From Kiritimatiellia bacterium (GTDB lineage Bacteria > Verrucomicrobiota > Kiritimatiellia > RFP12 > UBA3636), in contig JAFPUX010000472.1 in the NCBI GenBank assembly GCA_017413145.1, positions 1-13,126 on the forward strand: a DNA stretch of 13,126 nt. The letters run 5' to 3'. The notes beneath the pieces are model-generated. The model saw only the letters and a list, made by a program, of their open reading frames with translations, ran no database searches and was not told the DNA's origin. The position numbers were made by a program, and so were the translations under genes. Below are positions 5,798 to 12,140 of this stretch, one piece after another. Within the stretch, counting starts at the first letter, position 1; every line of letters begins with the position of its first letter.

Positions 5798-7587
5798 GCC
5801 CGGGCCTCCGCTTCCTGCAGCTCGACGGACGCCGACTGGATGTCGTGGATCCGCCGGTACAGCCCGGGCTGGTTCCGGAGCTGCTCCGGGGTTCCCAGCT
5901 GGCTGACCCGCCCGTGGTCCAGCACCAGCACCTGGTCCGCCTTGCTCAACGTGGTGATCCGATGGGAGATCAGGAGGATCGTCGCCGTCCCGAATCTCCG
6001 TTCCAGCGCGCGGCGGATCTTCGCGTCGGTCTCCGTGTCCACGGCGCTCAGGGAGTCGTCGAAGACCATGATCGGCGCCTTCCGGACCAGCATCCGCGCG
6101 ATCGCGGCCCGCTGCTTCTGGCCGCCGGAGAGCGTGACGCCCCGTTCGCCCACGAAGGTCTCGTAGCCCTTCGGGAAGCCTGCGACCGTTTCCTCCAGGC
6201 AGGCGGCCTCCGCCGCCGCATGGAGCTCCGCCTCCGGCAGTTCCGGCGCCGCGACGGACAGGTTCTCCCGCAGGGTCCGGGAGAACAGGAAGGGCTCCTG
6301 CAGGACCATGCCGATGTTCCTGCGAAGGTGCTCCAGGCGGATGTTCGCGATGTCCACGCCACCGATCGTGATCCGGCCGCATTCCGGCGGGAGCGGATAG
6401 AGCCGGTCCAGCAGGTACGTCAGCGTGCTCTTGCCGGAGCCCGTGCCGCCGAGGACGCCGAGCGTGGTGCCGGCGGGAATCGTCAGGTCGACGTCGTGCA
6501 ACGTCTCCGGGCAGCCGTCGTAGGCGAAGGACACGTGCTCGAAGCGGATGTCGCCGTCCATGGGCGGCGACACCGCGTCCGGCGCGTCCTTCTCCTCCTC
6601 CGCTTCCAGGATGAAGGCGATGCGCCGGATGCCGACCCGGGCCTTCGACATCTCGCCGATCATCCGCCCGAGCATGCGCACCGGCCAGACCAGCATCCCG
6701 TTGTAGCTGATGAAGGCGATGTATTCGCCGCTGGTCATCTCGCCGCGCAGGCAGAACCGCGCGCCGAAGACGACCACCAGCATGACCTGCACGCCGGAGA
6801 GAACGTCGGCCGAGGCCCAGAAGAAGGACATCAGGCGGCCGAGCTTCACCCACAGGGACGTGTAGTGCTCGTTCTGCGCGGCGAACCGGTCCCGCTCGTG
6901 GCGTTCGCGGCCGAAGGCGCGCACCACCCGCACGCCGGTCAGGTTCTCCTGCGCCATGGCGGACAGGAGGCCCTCGTTCTCGTCGCAGGTCTGGAACCCC
7001 TTCCGGAATTTCCGGTGGAAATGGAGCGAATACCAGACGACGACCGGCAGGGGGATCATCGCGACCAGGGTCAGGGACACGTTCATGCGGAGCATGAAGA
7101 AGACGCTCATCGCCAGCAGGATCGCGATCCGGAGCAGCTGGGTCATCTGCTCGGAGACGAAGCTCCGGGTCGTCTCGATGTCGCTGGTGCAGCGCTGGAT
7201 GATGTCGCCCGTGTGGTTCTGCACGTGCCACTGGAAGGGAAGGCGCTCGATGTGGCGGAACAGCGTGTCCCGCAGGGTCTTGACCAGCGTCTCGCAACCC
7301 TTGGCGTTGAACACCCGGAAGCCGTACTGCGCGACGCATTTGACGAGGGTCACGACCATCACCGCGAGCGCCATGATCCACAGGCGTTCCCGCAGTCTCT
7401 CCGCGCCGCCGAGCGCCTCCAGCGCGCGGGAAACGGCGGGATGGAGCGAAGCGGCGCTTTCGCCCAGGATGATCTGGTCCACGGTCACCCGGACGATCTG
7501 CGGCGCGATCATGTCCGCCAGCGCGGAGACCGCCGCGCACAGCATGCAGAGGAGAAAGAAGGTCTTGCAGCCTTTCAGGAAGCGCAT
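5794..7587 (-). CDS. ABC exporter half-transporter, degenerate-site subunit
   Basis: 597 residues: transmembrane domain (hydrophobic segments near 9-30, 68-88, 150-190 and 262-282) and NBD with Walker A GGTGSGKST (380-388), Q-loop Q430, canonical LSGGQ (486-490), Walker B IMVFDD (506-511), D-loop SAVD and switch His542. The catalytic glutamate is replaced by Asp511, which in heterodimeric exporters marks the non-hydrolysing ATP site. This site is completed by the partner's LSTGE signature, so the paired defects match. It is the first gene of the operon, with the promoter about 75 bases upstream. The ATG at 7587 has only a weak, distant GGAG. The frame runs back to a TAG at 7665, but no ATG, GTG or TTG lies in between, only a CTG. 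The operon looks slightly less biased toward G/C third bases than the PHP gene. Confidence 0.93.
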   Translation of the reverse strand: MRFLKGCKTFFLLCMLCAAVSALADMIAPQIVRVTVDQIILGESAASLHPAVSRALEALGGAERLRERLWIMALAVMVVTLVKCVAQYGFRVFNAKGCETLVKTLRDTLFRHIERLPFQWHVQNHTGDIIQRCTSDIETTRSFVSEQMTQLLRIAILLAMSVFFMLRMNVSLTLVAMIPLPVVVWYSLHFHRKFRKGFQTCDENEGLLSAMAQENLTGVRVVRAFGRERHERDRFAAQNEHYTSLWVKLGRLMSFFWASADVLSGVQVMLVVVFGARFCLRGEMTSGEYIAFISYNGMLVWPVRMLGRMIGEMSKARVGIRRIAFILEAEEEKDAPDAVSPPMDGDIRFEHVSFAYDGCPETLHDVDLTIPAGTTLGVLGGTGSGKSTLTYLLDRLYPLPPECGRITIGGVDIANIRLEHLRRNIGMVLQEPFLFSRTLRENLSVAAPELPEAELHAAAEAACLEETVAGFPKGYETFVGERGVTLSGGQKQRAAIARMLVRKAPIMVFDDSLSAVDTETDAKIRRALERRFGTATILLISHRITTLSKADQVLVLDHGRVSQLGTPEQLRNQPGLYRRIHDIQSASVELQEAEARA

Positions 7588-7659
7588 CGGCGTGCGGGGG
7601 GGAGCTCCGGGCGGAAGACCGCGCTTCGCCTCGGGCGAATGCAGGTCGTAACGAGGTGA

Positions 7660-7688
7660 AGTCTACCAGAAAGACCCGCCGAACGCAA
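7660..7688 (-). promoter_or_regulatory. Promoter of the ABC exporter operon
   Basis: On the minus strand: TTGCGT (7688-7683), 17 bp, TGG-TAGACT (-10 at 7665-7660). Unlike most promoters here no ATG lies 7 nt further; the gene starts about 65 nt after the predicted transcription start. The leader can form a small hairpin (TTCGCC/GGCGAA, 3-nt loop, plus coordinates 7625-7639). No terminator or known riboswitch is seen in the leader. Confidence 0.6.
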
Positions 7689-7718
7689 AACACGCTTTCA
7701 CGGTGGTATGATAGACTG

Positions 7719-7823
7719 TGGGACTGCCACTTCTGCCCGGAAGGCCACGGGCAAACGCTCGTCAACGACGGCGACGAACCGCTCGTCTTCTTTGCCGTCG
7801 TGCCGGCGGTCGGAAAGCAATGA
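7719..7823 (+). pseudogene. Cupin protein remnant (C-terminal end only)
   Basis: In the frame from 7719 the DNA reads WDCHFCPEGHGQTLVNDGDE followed by PLVFFAVVPAVGKQ and a TGA at 7821-7823. The pattern P-x-G-x-x-H/Q-TLVN-x-GDEPLVFFAVV is the last beta-strands of a small cupin barrel. No start codon and no N-terminal half of the barrel exist upstream; the frame runs straight into TGG-TATGAT (7704-7712), which looks like the -10 box of the lost gene. The stop overlaps the ATG of the patatin fragment by 4 bp (ATGA), a normal operon junction, so the 3' end seems original and the 5' part deleted. No product is expected. Confidence 0.6.
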
Positions 7824-7957
7824 GCCGCTTCGCGAAGCTCGGACTCGTCCTCGAGGGCGGCGGGATGCGAGGGCTGTTCACGGCCGGCGTCTTGGACGCG
7901 CTCTATGGCATGGGCGTATCGGCCGGCGCGGCGTTCGGCTGCAACTACAAGTCTTCG
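7820..7957 (+). pseudogene. Patatin-like phospholipase fragment
   Basis: From the ATG at 7820 the frame reads LGLVLEGGGMRGLFTAGVLD (residues 7-26): the opening strand, oxyanion loop GGGMRG and first helix of bacterial patatin-like phospholipases. It continues GVSAGAAFGCNYKS (32-45), with nucleophile Ser34 in GxSxG. Between LDAL and GVSAG only three residues remain where the family has roughly a dozen, so an internal piece seems lost. After residue about 45 the homology stops and the frame runs on in antisense to the MBL gene until 8164, without the catalytic Asp or the rest of the domain. The intact enzyme would be around 280 residues and act on lipids. As it stands it should be inactive. It starts on the cupin stop codon (ATGA). 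Confidence 0.7.
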
Positions 7958-8400
7958 CGCCCCTCCCGGTCGAAGAAGAACGGCCCGCCGGCGTCTTCTC
8001 CCGAGCGGCGGGGGATCGGCCCCGTCGCGAACGCGCCCGGAACGACCTCGAGGAAGTCGTGCACTTCGACGATCCGCAGGTCCGTCGGCGGCATCGAAAG
8101 GTCGTGCGGCGGCTTCCCCGGATGGAGGCTGAAACGCGGGCGGCGGACACCCGGCGCGGCGTAGACCGTGCCTTTGGAAAGGGACGGAAGCCCGCCCGTG
8201 TGGTCGTTGTGCCCGTGGGAAAGGACGACCGTCTCCGGCAACTCATCAATGCCGAGCGCGGCGGCGTTCCGCGCGAGCGCGGAGCCGGCGCCCGTGTCGA
8301 ACAGAAGGCGTCCGGCGCCCGTGTCGACGAGCAGCGCAAGGCCGTGTTCGGCCGCAAGCCCCGGCCGTGCTTCGTTTTCGACAAGGACGGTGACGGTCAT
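7945..8400 (-). pseudogene. MBL-fold metallohydrolase, C-terminus missing
   Basis: 151 residues with a good start (VTVLVEN, EHGLALLVDTGAGRLLFDTG at 19-38) and an intact metal motif SHGHNDHTGG (61-70, HxHxDH). Later blocks TGPIPR (126-131) and GGPFFFDREGRED (138-150) match the family that includes dihydropterin-aminobenzene phosphate-synthase-like MBL proteins. The family continues with a DDLAL segment and a TGC-x-H-AG metal motif, about 100 residues more. Here a TAG follows REDL at the point where the opposing patatin fragment also ends, so the gene is cut and missing its later metal ligands. Other annotators may call it an intact short MBL protein. The ATG at 8400 is 4 nt after the preceding gene's stop, with AAGG upstream. 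Confidence 0.7.
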
Positions 8401-8404
8401 GGCG

Positions 8405-8584
8405 TTACGCCTTGACGGCTCCGAACGCTTCCTCCGTTGCGAGAACGGCATTGCGGCAACACTCGGGGCATTCGCAGAGAACGCGCCCCGTGTCGCGGCC
8501 CTTGAGCGAAAGGAAATGGCAGCAGTTGGCGGTTCCGGATTTCTTGAGGGATGCGGCCTTCTCGCCGCGCTCTTCGGGTGTCAT
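8405..8584 (-). pseudogene. C_GCAxxG_C_C family protein with its middle deleted
   Basis: A 59-residue frame. The first 22 residues (MTPEERGEKAASLKKSG then NCC) resemble the N-terminal helix of the C_GCAxxG_C_C family (usual form: EER-x-x-KA-x-x-LKKSG-x-NC-x-Q). The last part, LKGRDTGRVLCECPECCRNA (27-46), resembles its C-terminus. The central GGG-x-G and C-GCAxxG segment is absent; the family is normally about 140 residues. Both ends are in frame, consistent with one internal deletion. The family is thought to bind metal or a redox centre through its cysteines, most of which are gone. It could still be translated as a small Cys-rich protein (six Cys). It has its own leaderless-type promoter and is followed after 4 nt by the MBL gene. 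Confidence 0.55.
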
Positions 8585-8591
8585 GGCGCGT

Positions 8592-8620
8592 AGTCTACCA
8601 CACCGCCGCCGCCGGCGAAA
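8592..8620 (-). promoter_or_regulatory. Leaderless-type promoter, minus strand (Cys-rich remnant/MBL)
   Basis: On the minus strand: TTTCGC (8620-8615, a weak -35), 17 bp, TGG-TAGACT (-10 at 8597-8592), 7 nt, ATG at 8584. It is back-to-back with the HD-gene promoter inside the 80-bp gap between the two start codons. Confidence 0.5.
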
Positions 8621-8628
8621 GTCCGGTT

Positions 8629-8657
8629 TTGCGTCGGCGCCGCCGTTCTGGTAGAAT
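8629..8657 (+). promoter_or_regulatory. Leaderless-type promoter of the HD-domain operon
   Basis: TTGCGT (8629-8634), 17 bp, TGG-TAGAAT (-10 at 8652-8657), 7 nt, ATG at 8665. It decides the start: the in-frame ATG at 8656 overlaps the -10 box, so 8665 is preferred. Confidence 0.65.
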
Positions 8658-8664
8658 GGATGCC

Positions 8665-9240
8665 ATGAAACTCACCCTTGCCCGCGCCCAAGAACTGCTC
8701 GCCACTACGACGAGCGATCCACACCTGATCGTCCACGCCACGAACGTCCGCGGCTGCATGGAGGCGTTCGCGCGCCACTTCGGCCTGCCGCCGGAGGAGG
8801 TCGAACACTGGGGCGCCGTCGGATTCCTCCACGACTACGACTACGAGCATTTCCCGGAGGAGCATCTCAAGCACACGGAGGCGGAGCTGCTCGCCGCGGA
8901 CGTCGACGCGGCCGACGTCCGCGCGATCCTCAGCCACGGCTGGGGCATCTGCAACGACGTGAAGCCCGAGACCGATCTCGAGAAGAGCCTCTTCTGCGCC
9001 GACGAGCTCTCCGGGCTCGTCTGGGCGGCGGCGCTCATGCGCCCGACCGGCATCTCCGACCTCGAGCCGAAGAGCGTCGTGAAGAAGTTCAAGGACAAGA
9101 AGTTCGCCGCCGGCTGCAACCGCGACATCATCCGCCAGGGCGCGGAGCTGGTCGGCCTCGACCTCCCCGCCGCCATCGCGGTCTGCATCGACGGCATGAA
9201 ACCTTACGCGGCCGAAACCGGTCTGCTGCCGAAGGCATAG
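8665..9240 (+). CDS. HD-domain hydrolase
   Basis: 191 residues. It carries the HD-superfamily metal set: His24 (HATNV), His56-Asp57 in GAVGFLHDYDYEHFP (50-64), a later His91 in AILSHGWG, and Asp113 in CADELSGLVWAA. KSVVKKFKDKKFAAGCNRD (136-154) is a second conserved block typical of a widespread bacterial HD/HDIG subfamily of uncharacterised metal-dependent phosphohydrolases. Cytosolic; the substrate (nucleotide or phosphomonoester) is not known. It leads an operon with the HAD phosphatase 1 nt downstream, so both may work on related phosphorylated metabolites. It is expressed from a leaderless-type promoter that is divergent from the damaged-gene cluster. Confidence 0.88.
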   Translation: MKLTLARAQELLATTTSDPHLIVHATNVRGCMEAFARHFGLPPEEVEHWGAVGFLHDYDYEHFPEEHLKHTEAELLAADVDAADVRAILSHGWGICNDVKPETDLEKSLFCADELSGLVWAAALMRPTGISDLEPKSVVKKFKDKKFAAGCNRDIIRQGAELVGLDLPAAIAVCIDGMKPYAAETGLLPKA

Positions 9241-9241
9241 C

Positions 9242-9964
9242 ATGTCATCCGCCCCCGCCGACCCGTTCGCCGGACGCGACCTTGTCGTGTTCGATCTGGA
9301 CGGTACGTTGATCGATTCCATTGGCATCTGGAACGAGGTCGACCGCCGGCTTAGGGACAACCTGGCTTTGCCGCCGCGCGGCGAAGCCGACATTTCCGCC
9401 TTCCGGGAATCCTCGTTGCGTCGGCATTCAGCGGCCGCCAACCCCTATCTCGAATACTGCCGCATCCTCGGCGCGGAGGCGGGGTCTCCGCTTTCGCCCG
9501 AAGAAATCCTCCGCCTGCGCTACGCGCTCGGCGAAGACCTGCTCGAGAACGAGGTGGACTACAAGCCCGGCGCCGACCGGCTTGTCCGGCGGCTGCATGC
9601 CCGAGGCGTCCGCCTCGCCATCGCCTCCACGACGCGCCGGCCGAACCTGGAGATCTACATCGCCCGCAACGAGAACATCCGGACCAAGGCGCCGCTCGAC
9701 GACTTCTTCGACCCGATCCTCGTGCGGGACGATGTCCGCGAGGGAAAACCGAACCCCGAGGTCTACCTCCGAGTTCTCGAGGCGACCGGCGTTCCAACCG
9801 ACCGCGCGCTGGCCGTCGAGGACGCTCTTTCCGGCGTGGAGGCCGCCCGGGCTGCGGGGCTCGGAGTCGTCGCCGTTCGCGACCGTCACGCCGAGCCCGA
9901 CCGCGCCGCCATAGACTCGCTCGTCCTGCGTACCTTCGACTCGTTCGACGAGATGTCGCCATAG
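9242..9964 (+). CDS. HAD-superfamily phosphatase (beta-phosphoglucomutase-like)
   Basis: 240 residues with all four HAD motifs: FDLDGT (17-22, nucleophile Asp18 and acid Asp20), Thr/Ser in IASTT (127-131), Lys169 in GKPNPE, and the acidic motif VEDALSGVEAA (192-202). The helical cap between motifs I and II (about 30-105) is the usual subfamily I type. The family removes phosphate from, or moves phosphate on, small metabolites; DLDGT and GKPxP with VEDSxxG-like motif IV are shared by phosphoglycolate phosphatases and beta-phosphoglucomutases, so the substrate is open. It follows the HD gene by 1 nt, with GAAGG near the start, so translation is probably coupled. Its stop lies 4 nt before the -35 box of the next gene. 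Confidence 0.9.
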   Translation: MSSAPADPFAGRDLVVFDLDGTLIDSIGIWNEVDRRLRDNLALPPRGEADISAFRESSLRRHSAAANPYLEYCRILGAEAGSPLSPEEILRLRYALGEDLLENEVDYKPGADRLVRRLHARGVRLAIASTTRRPNLEIYIARNENIRTKAPLDDFFDPILVRDDVREGKPNPEVYLRVLEATGVPTDRALAVEDALSGVEAARAAGLGVVAVRDRHAEPDRAAIDSLVLRTFDSFDEMSP

Positions 9965-9968
9965 AGTT

Positions 9969-9997
9969 TTGCGCGCGGGCGGACGTTCTGCTAGAAT
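9969..9997 (+). promoter_or_regulatory. Leaderless-type promoter of the flavin-reductase operon
   Basis: TTGCGC (9969-9974), 17 bp, TGC-TAGAAT (-10 at 9992-9997), 7 nt, ATG at 10005. The TTG at 9969, a possible in-frame start, is the -35 box, so 10005 is preferred. Confidence 0.65.
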
Positions 9998-10004
9998 TCG
10001 AGGC

Positions 10005-10514
10005 ATGAACTCGATTCCCCTCTCCGACGTTTCCCTTCCGTCCTTCACCGTTTTCGACAAGGGCTGGTTCCTCGTCACGGCCGGCGATTTCGCCTCCGGA
10101 CGCTTCAACGCGATGACCGTCTCCTGGGGCTTCCTCGGGACGATGTGGAACAAGCCCGTCGCCCAGATCGTCATCCGGCCGCAGCGCTACACGCGCGAGT
10201 TCCTGGACGAGTTCGACACGTTCACCGTGAGCGCATTCCCGGAGTCCTGCCGCAAGGCGCTCGCGCTGCTCGGCTCCAAGAGCGGCCGCGACGGCGACAA
10301 GATCGCCGAGGCGGGGCTGCATCCGGTCGCCGCCACCACCGTGGCCGCGCCGACCTTCGCCGAAGCGACGCTCGCGCTCGAATGCCGCAAGCTCTACCGC
10401 CAGGAAATGAAGGGCGAGTCGTTCCTCGACCGCGAGGTCCTCCGGCAGATGTATCCGACCAACGATCTTCACATCGTCTACATCGGCGAAATTCTCGCCG
10501 CGACGAAAGCCTAG
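10005..10514 (+). CDS. Flavin-reductase-like FMN-binding protein (flavoredoxin type)
   Basis: 169 residues forming one split-barrel flavin-reductase-like domain. NAMTVSWGFLGTMWNKPVAQ (35-54), followed by IVIRPQRYTREFL, is the usual FMN-binding stretch, and FTVSAFPE (73-80) plus RKALALLGSKSGRDGDK (83-99) are further family blocks. The C-terminus NDLHIVYIGEIL is the last barrel strand. Members bind FMN and pass electrons from a reduced carrier. Cytosolic, no signal peptide. It is co-transcribed with an iron-sulfur aldo/keto reductase that begins 1 nt after its stop, suggesting that the pair shares an electron-transfer job; the acceptor is unknown. Confidence 0.88.
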   Translation: MNSIPLSDVSLPSFTVFDKGWFLVTAGDFASGRFNAMTVSWGFLGTMWNKPVAQIVIRPQRYTREFLDEFDTFTVSAFPESCRKALALLGSKSGRDGDKIAEAGLHPVAATTVAAPTFAEATLALECRKLYRQEMKGESFLDREVLRQMYPTNDLHIVYIGEILAATKA

Positions 10515-10515
10515 C

Positions 10516-11544
10516 ATGAACACCGTCACGCTCGGCCGCACGGGGCTGCGGGTGCCCCAGAACGGATTCGGCGCGCTGCCGATCCAGCGCATCCCGAAGG
10601 CGGACGCCGTCCGCCTCCTGCGCCGCGCGTTCGACGGCGGAATGCGCTTCTTCGACACGGCCCGCGCCTACTCGGACAGCGAGGAGAAGGTCGGCGAGGC
10701 GTTCGCGGGCGGCCTGCGCGACGAGATCGTCCTCACGACGAAGACGATGGCGAAGACTCCGGCCGAGTTCCGGGAGCAGCTCGAAACATCCCTGCGGACG
10801 CTCCGCACCGACCGCATCGACCTCTACCAGTTCCACTGCGTGGGGCAATGCTGGCGTCCGGGCGACGGCTCCGGGATGTACGAGGAGATGCTCGCGGCGA
10901 AGGCGGCCGGCAAGATCCGCCACGTCTGCGTGACCACGCACCTGATCGCCGTCGCCGAGGAGTGTGTCGATTCCGGCCTCTACGACACGCTTCAATTCCC
11001 GTTCTCCTACCTGGCCTCCGACCGGGAGGTCGCCCTCGTGAGGCGCTGCGAGGCGGCGAACGTCGGCTTCATCGCGATGAAGGGGCTCGCCGGCGGGCTC
11101 ATCACCCGCTCCGACGCCGCGATGGCGTTCATCTCCCAGTTCCCGAACGTCGTCCCCATCTGGGGCGTACAGCGCGAGAAGGAGCTGGACGAGTGGCTCT
11201 CCTACATGGCGGACACGCCGTCGATGACGCCGGAACGCCGGGCGTTCATCGACCATGACCGGAAGGAACTTTCCGGCTCCTTCTGCCGCGGTTGCGGCTA
11301 CTGCATGCCGTGCCCGGCCGACATCAAGATCAACAACTGCGCTCGGATGTCGCTCATGCTTCGCCGCGCCCCGTCCTCGGCCTGGCTCACGCCCGCATGG
11401 CAGGCGGAGATGGCGAAGATCGACAACTGCATCAACTGCCGGCGTTGCGCCTCGCGCTGCCCATACGGCCTGGACACGCCGACGCTCCTCCGCGCCAACC
11501 TCGCCGACTACCGCCGCGTCCTTGCCGGGGAGGCGAAGGTATGA
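10516..11544 (+). CDS. Aldo/keto reductase with C-terminal [4Fe-4S] domain
   Basis: 342 residues. Residues 1 to about 250 form an AKR barrel with the catalytic tetrad visible: Asp47 and Tyr52 (FFDTARAYSDSEEKVG), Lys76 (TTKTM) and His107 (YQFHCVG). The C-terminal part is a ferredoxin-like domain: C-x2-C-x2-C-x2-CP at 257-267 (FCRGCGYCMPCP), Cys275, then C-x2-C-x2-C-x3-CP at 305-316 (CINCRRCASRCPYG), enough for two [4Fe-4S] clusters. This architecture is common in anaerobes, where an NAD(P)H-linked or ferredoxin-linked carbonyl/alcohol conversion is presumed; the substrate is unknown. It follows the flavin-reductase-like gene by 1 nt with a weak GAAAG upstream. Its TGA overlaps the ATG of a 12-codon reading frame. 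Confidence 0.93.
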   Translation: MNTVTLGRTGLRVPQNGFGALPIQRIPKADAVRLLRRAFDGGMRFFDTARAYSDSEEKVGEAFAGGLRDEIVLTTKTMAKTPAEFREQLETSLRTLRTDRIDLYQFHCVGQCWRPGDGSGMYEEMLAAKAAGKIRHVCVTTHLIAVAEECVDSGLYDTLQFPFSYLASDREVALVRRCEAANVGFIAMKGLAGGLITRSDAAMAFISQFPNVVPIWGVQREKELDEWLSYMADTPSMTPERRAFIDHDRKELSGSFCRGCGYCMPCPADIKINNCARMSLMLRRAPSSAWLTPAWQAEMAKIDNCINCRRCASRCPYGLDTPTLLRANLADYRRVLAGEAKV

Positions 11545-11579
11545 AACTCCCGACCATCCGCGGCTGGCGCCAGCTCTGA
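11541..11579 (+). other. 12-codon reading frame overlapping the AKR stop (leader peptide or remnant)
   Basis: ATGA overlap with the AKR stop starts a frame encoding MKLPTIRGWRQL, ended by TGA at 11577-11579. Its Shine-Dalgarno-like GGGGAGG lies inside the AKR end, about 6 nt upstream. The arrangement looks like a coupled operon gene, but the peptide is very short. It could be the beginning of a lost gene, a short leader peptide or chance. It is followed by a (CA)6 tract (11586-11597) in the gap before the nitroreductase. Confidence 0.3.
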
Positions 11580-11612
11580 TTCTCGCACACACACACAACG
11601 AAAGGACCCGCC

Positions 11613-12140
11613 ATGAGCAATCCCGTCATCGAAAACATGAAGTCGCGCCGCAGCTGCCGCGCGTTCAAGCCAGATCCCGTTCCGCGCGAACTGGTGGAGC
11701 AGATCGCCGAGGCCGGCCTCTGGGCCGCGAGCGGCATGGGCCGCCAGCCCGTGAAGATCGTCGCCATCACCGACAAGGCCCTGCGGGACCGCCTCGCCGA
11801 GCAGAACCGCAAGATCGGCGGCTGGCCCGCGGGCTTCGACCCGTTCTACGGCGCCCCGGTCGTCCTCGCGGTCGTGGCGAACAAGGAGGCGTTCACCGCC
11901 GTCTACGACGGTTCGCTCGTGATGGGCAACCTCATGCTCGCGGCCCACTCGCTCGGCGTCGACTCGATCTGGATCCACCGGGCCAAGGAGGAGTTCGAGA
12001 GCGAGGAGGGCAAGGCGCTTCTAAAGGCCCTCGGCATCGAGGGCGACTGGGAGGGCATCGGACATTGCGCTCTCGGCTATGCCGCCACACCTCTTCCTGC
12101 CGGCGCGCCACGGAAACCCGGCCGCGTCGTGTGGGCCTGA
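11613..12140 (+). CDS. Nitroreductase-family FMN oxidoreductase
   Basis: 175 residues, a compact nitroreductase fold. SRRSCRAFKPDPVPRELVEQ (11-30) carries the phosphate-binding RRS-x-R-x-F block. AGLWAASGMGRQPVKIVAIT (34-53) is the usual FMN-side segment (family form A-x-x-APSGxNxQP). DGSLVMGNLMLAAHSLGVDS (99-118) is the dimer helix and IGHCALGYA (149-157) the last conserved block. It reduces substrates with NAD(P)H through FMN and works as a dimer in the cytosol; the natural substrate is unknown. AAAGGA 6 nt upstream of the ATG is a good Shine-Dalgarno. I see no clear promoter in the 68 bases after the AKR, so it may belong to that operon or have a weak promoter. Confidence 0.9.
   Translation: MSNPVIENMKSRRSCRAFKPDPVPRELVEQIAEAGLWAASGMGRQPVKIVAITDKALRDRLAEQNRKIGGWPAGFDPFYGAPVVLAVVANKEAFTAVYDGSLVMGNLMLAAHSLGVDSIWIHRAKEEFESEEGKALLKALGIEGDWEGIGHCALGYAATPLPAGAPRKPGRVVWA

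Noticed and set aside
3629..6166. 845-codon plus-strand frame across the ABC operon
   Set aside because: Antisense shadow of the ABC exporter genes; no family motifs.
7588..7659. Riboswitch or attenuator in the ABC leader
   Set aside because: Only a 6-bp hairpin and no known riboswitch core; too little to call.
7704..7720. TGG-TATGAT as a working promoter starting a gene at GTG 7718
   Set aside because: No -35 box at the right distance and the GTG offset is 5, not 7; more likely the leftover promoter of the lost cupin start.
7708..8415. 235-codon plus-strand frame through the damaged-gene cluster
   Set aside because: Antisense to the MBL gene for most of its length and out of frame with both cupin and patatin pieces.
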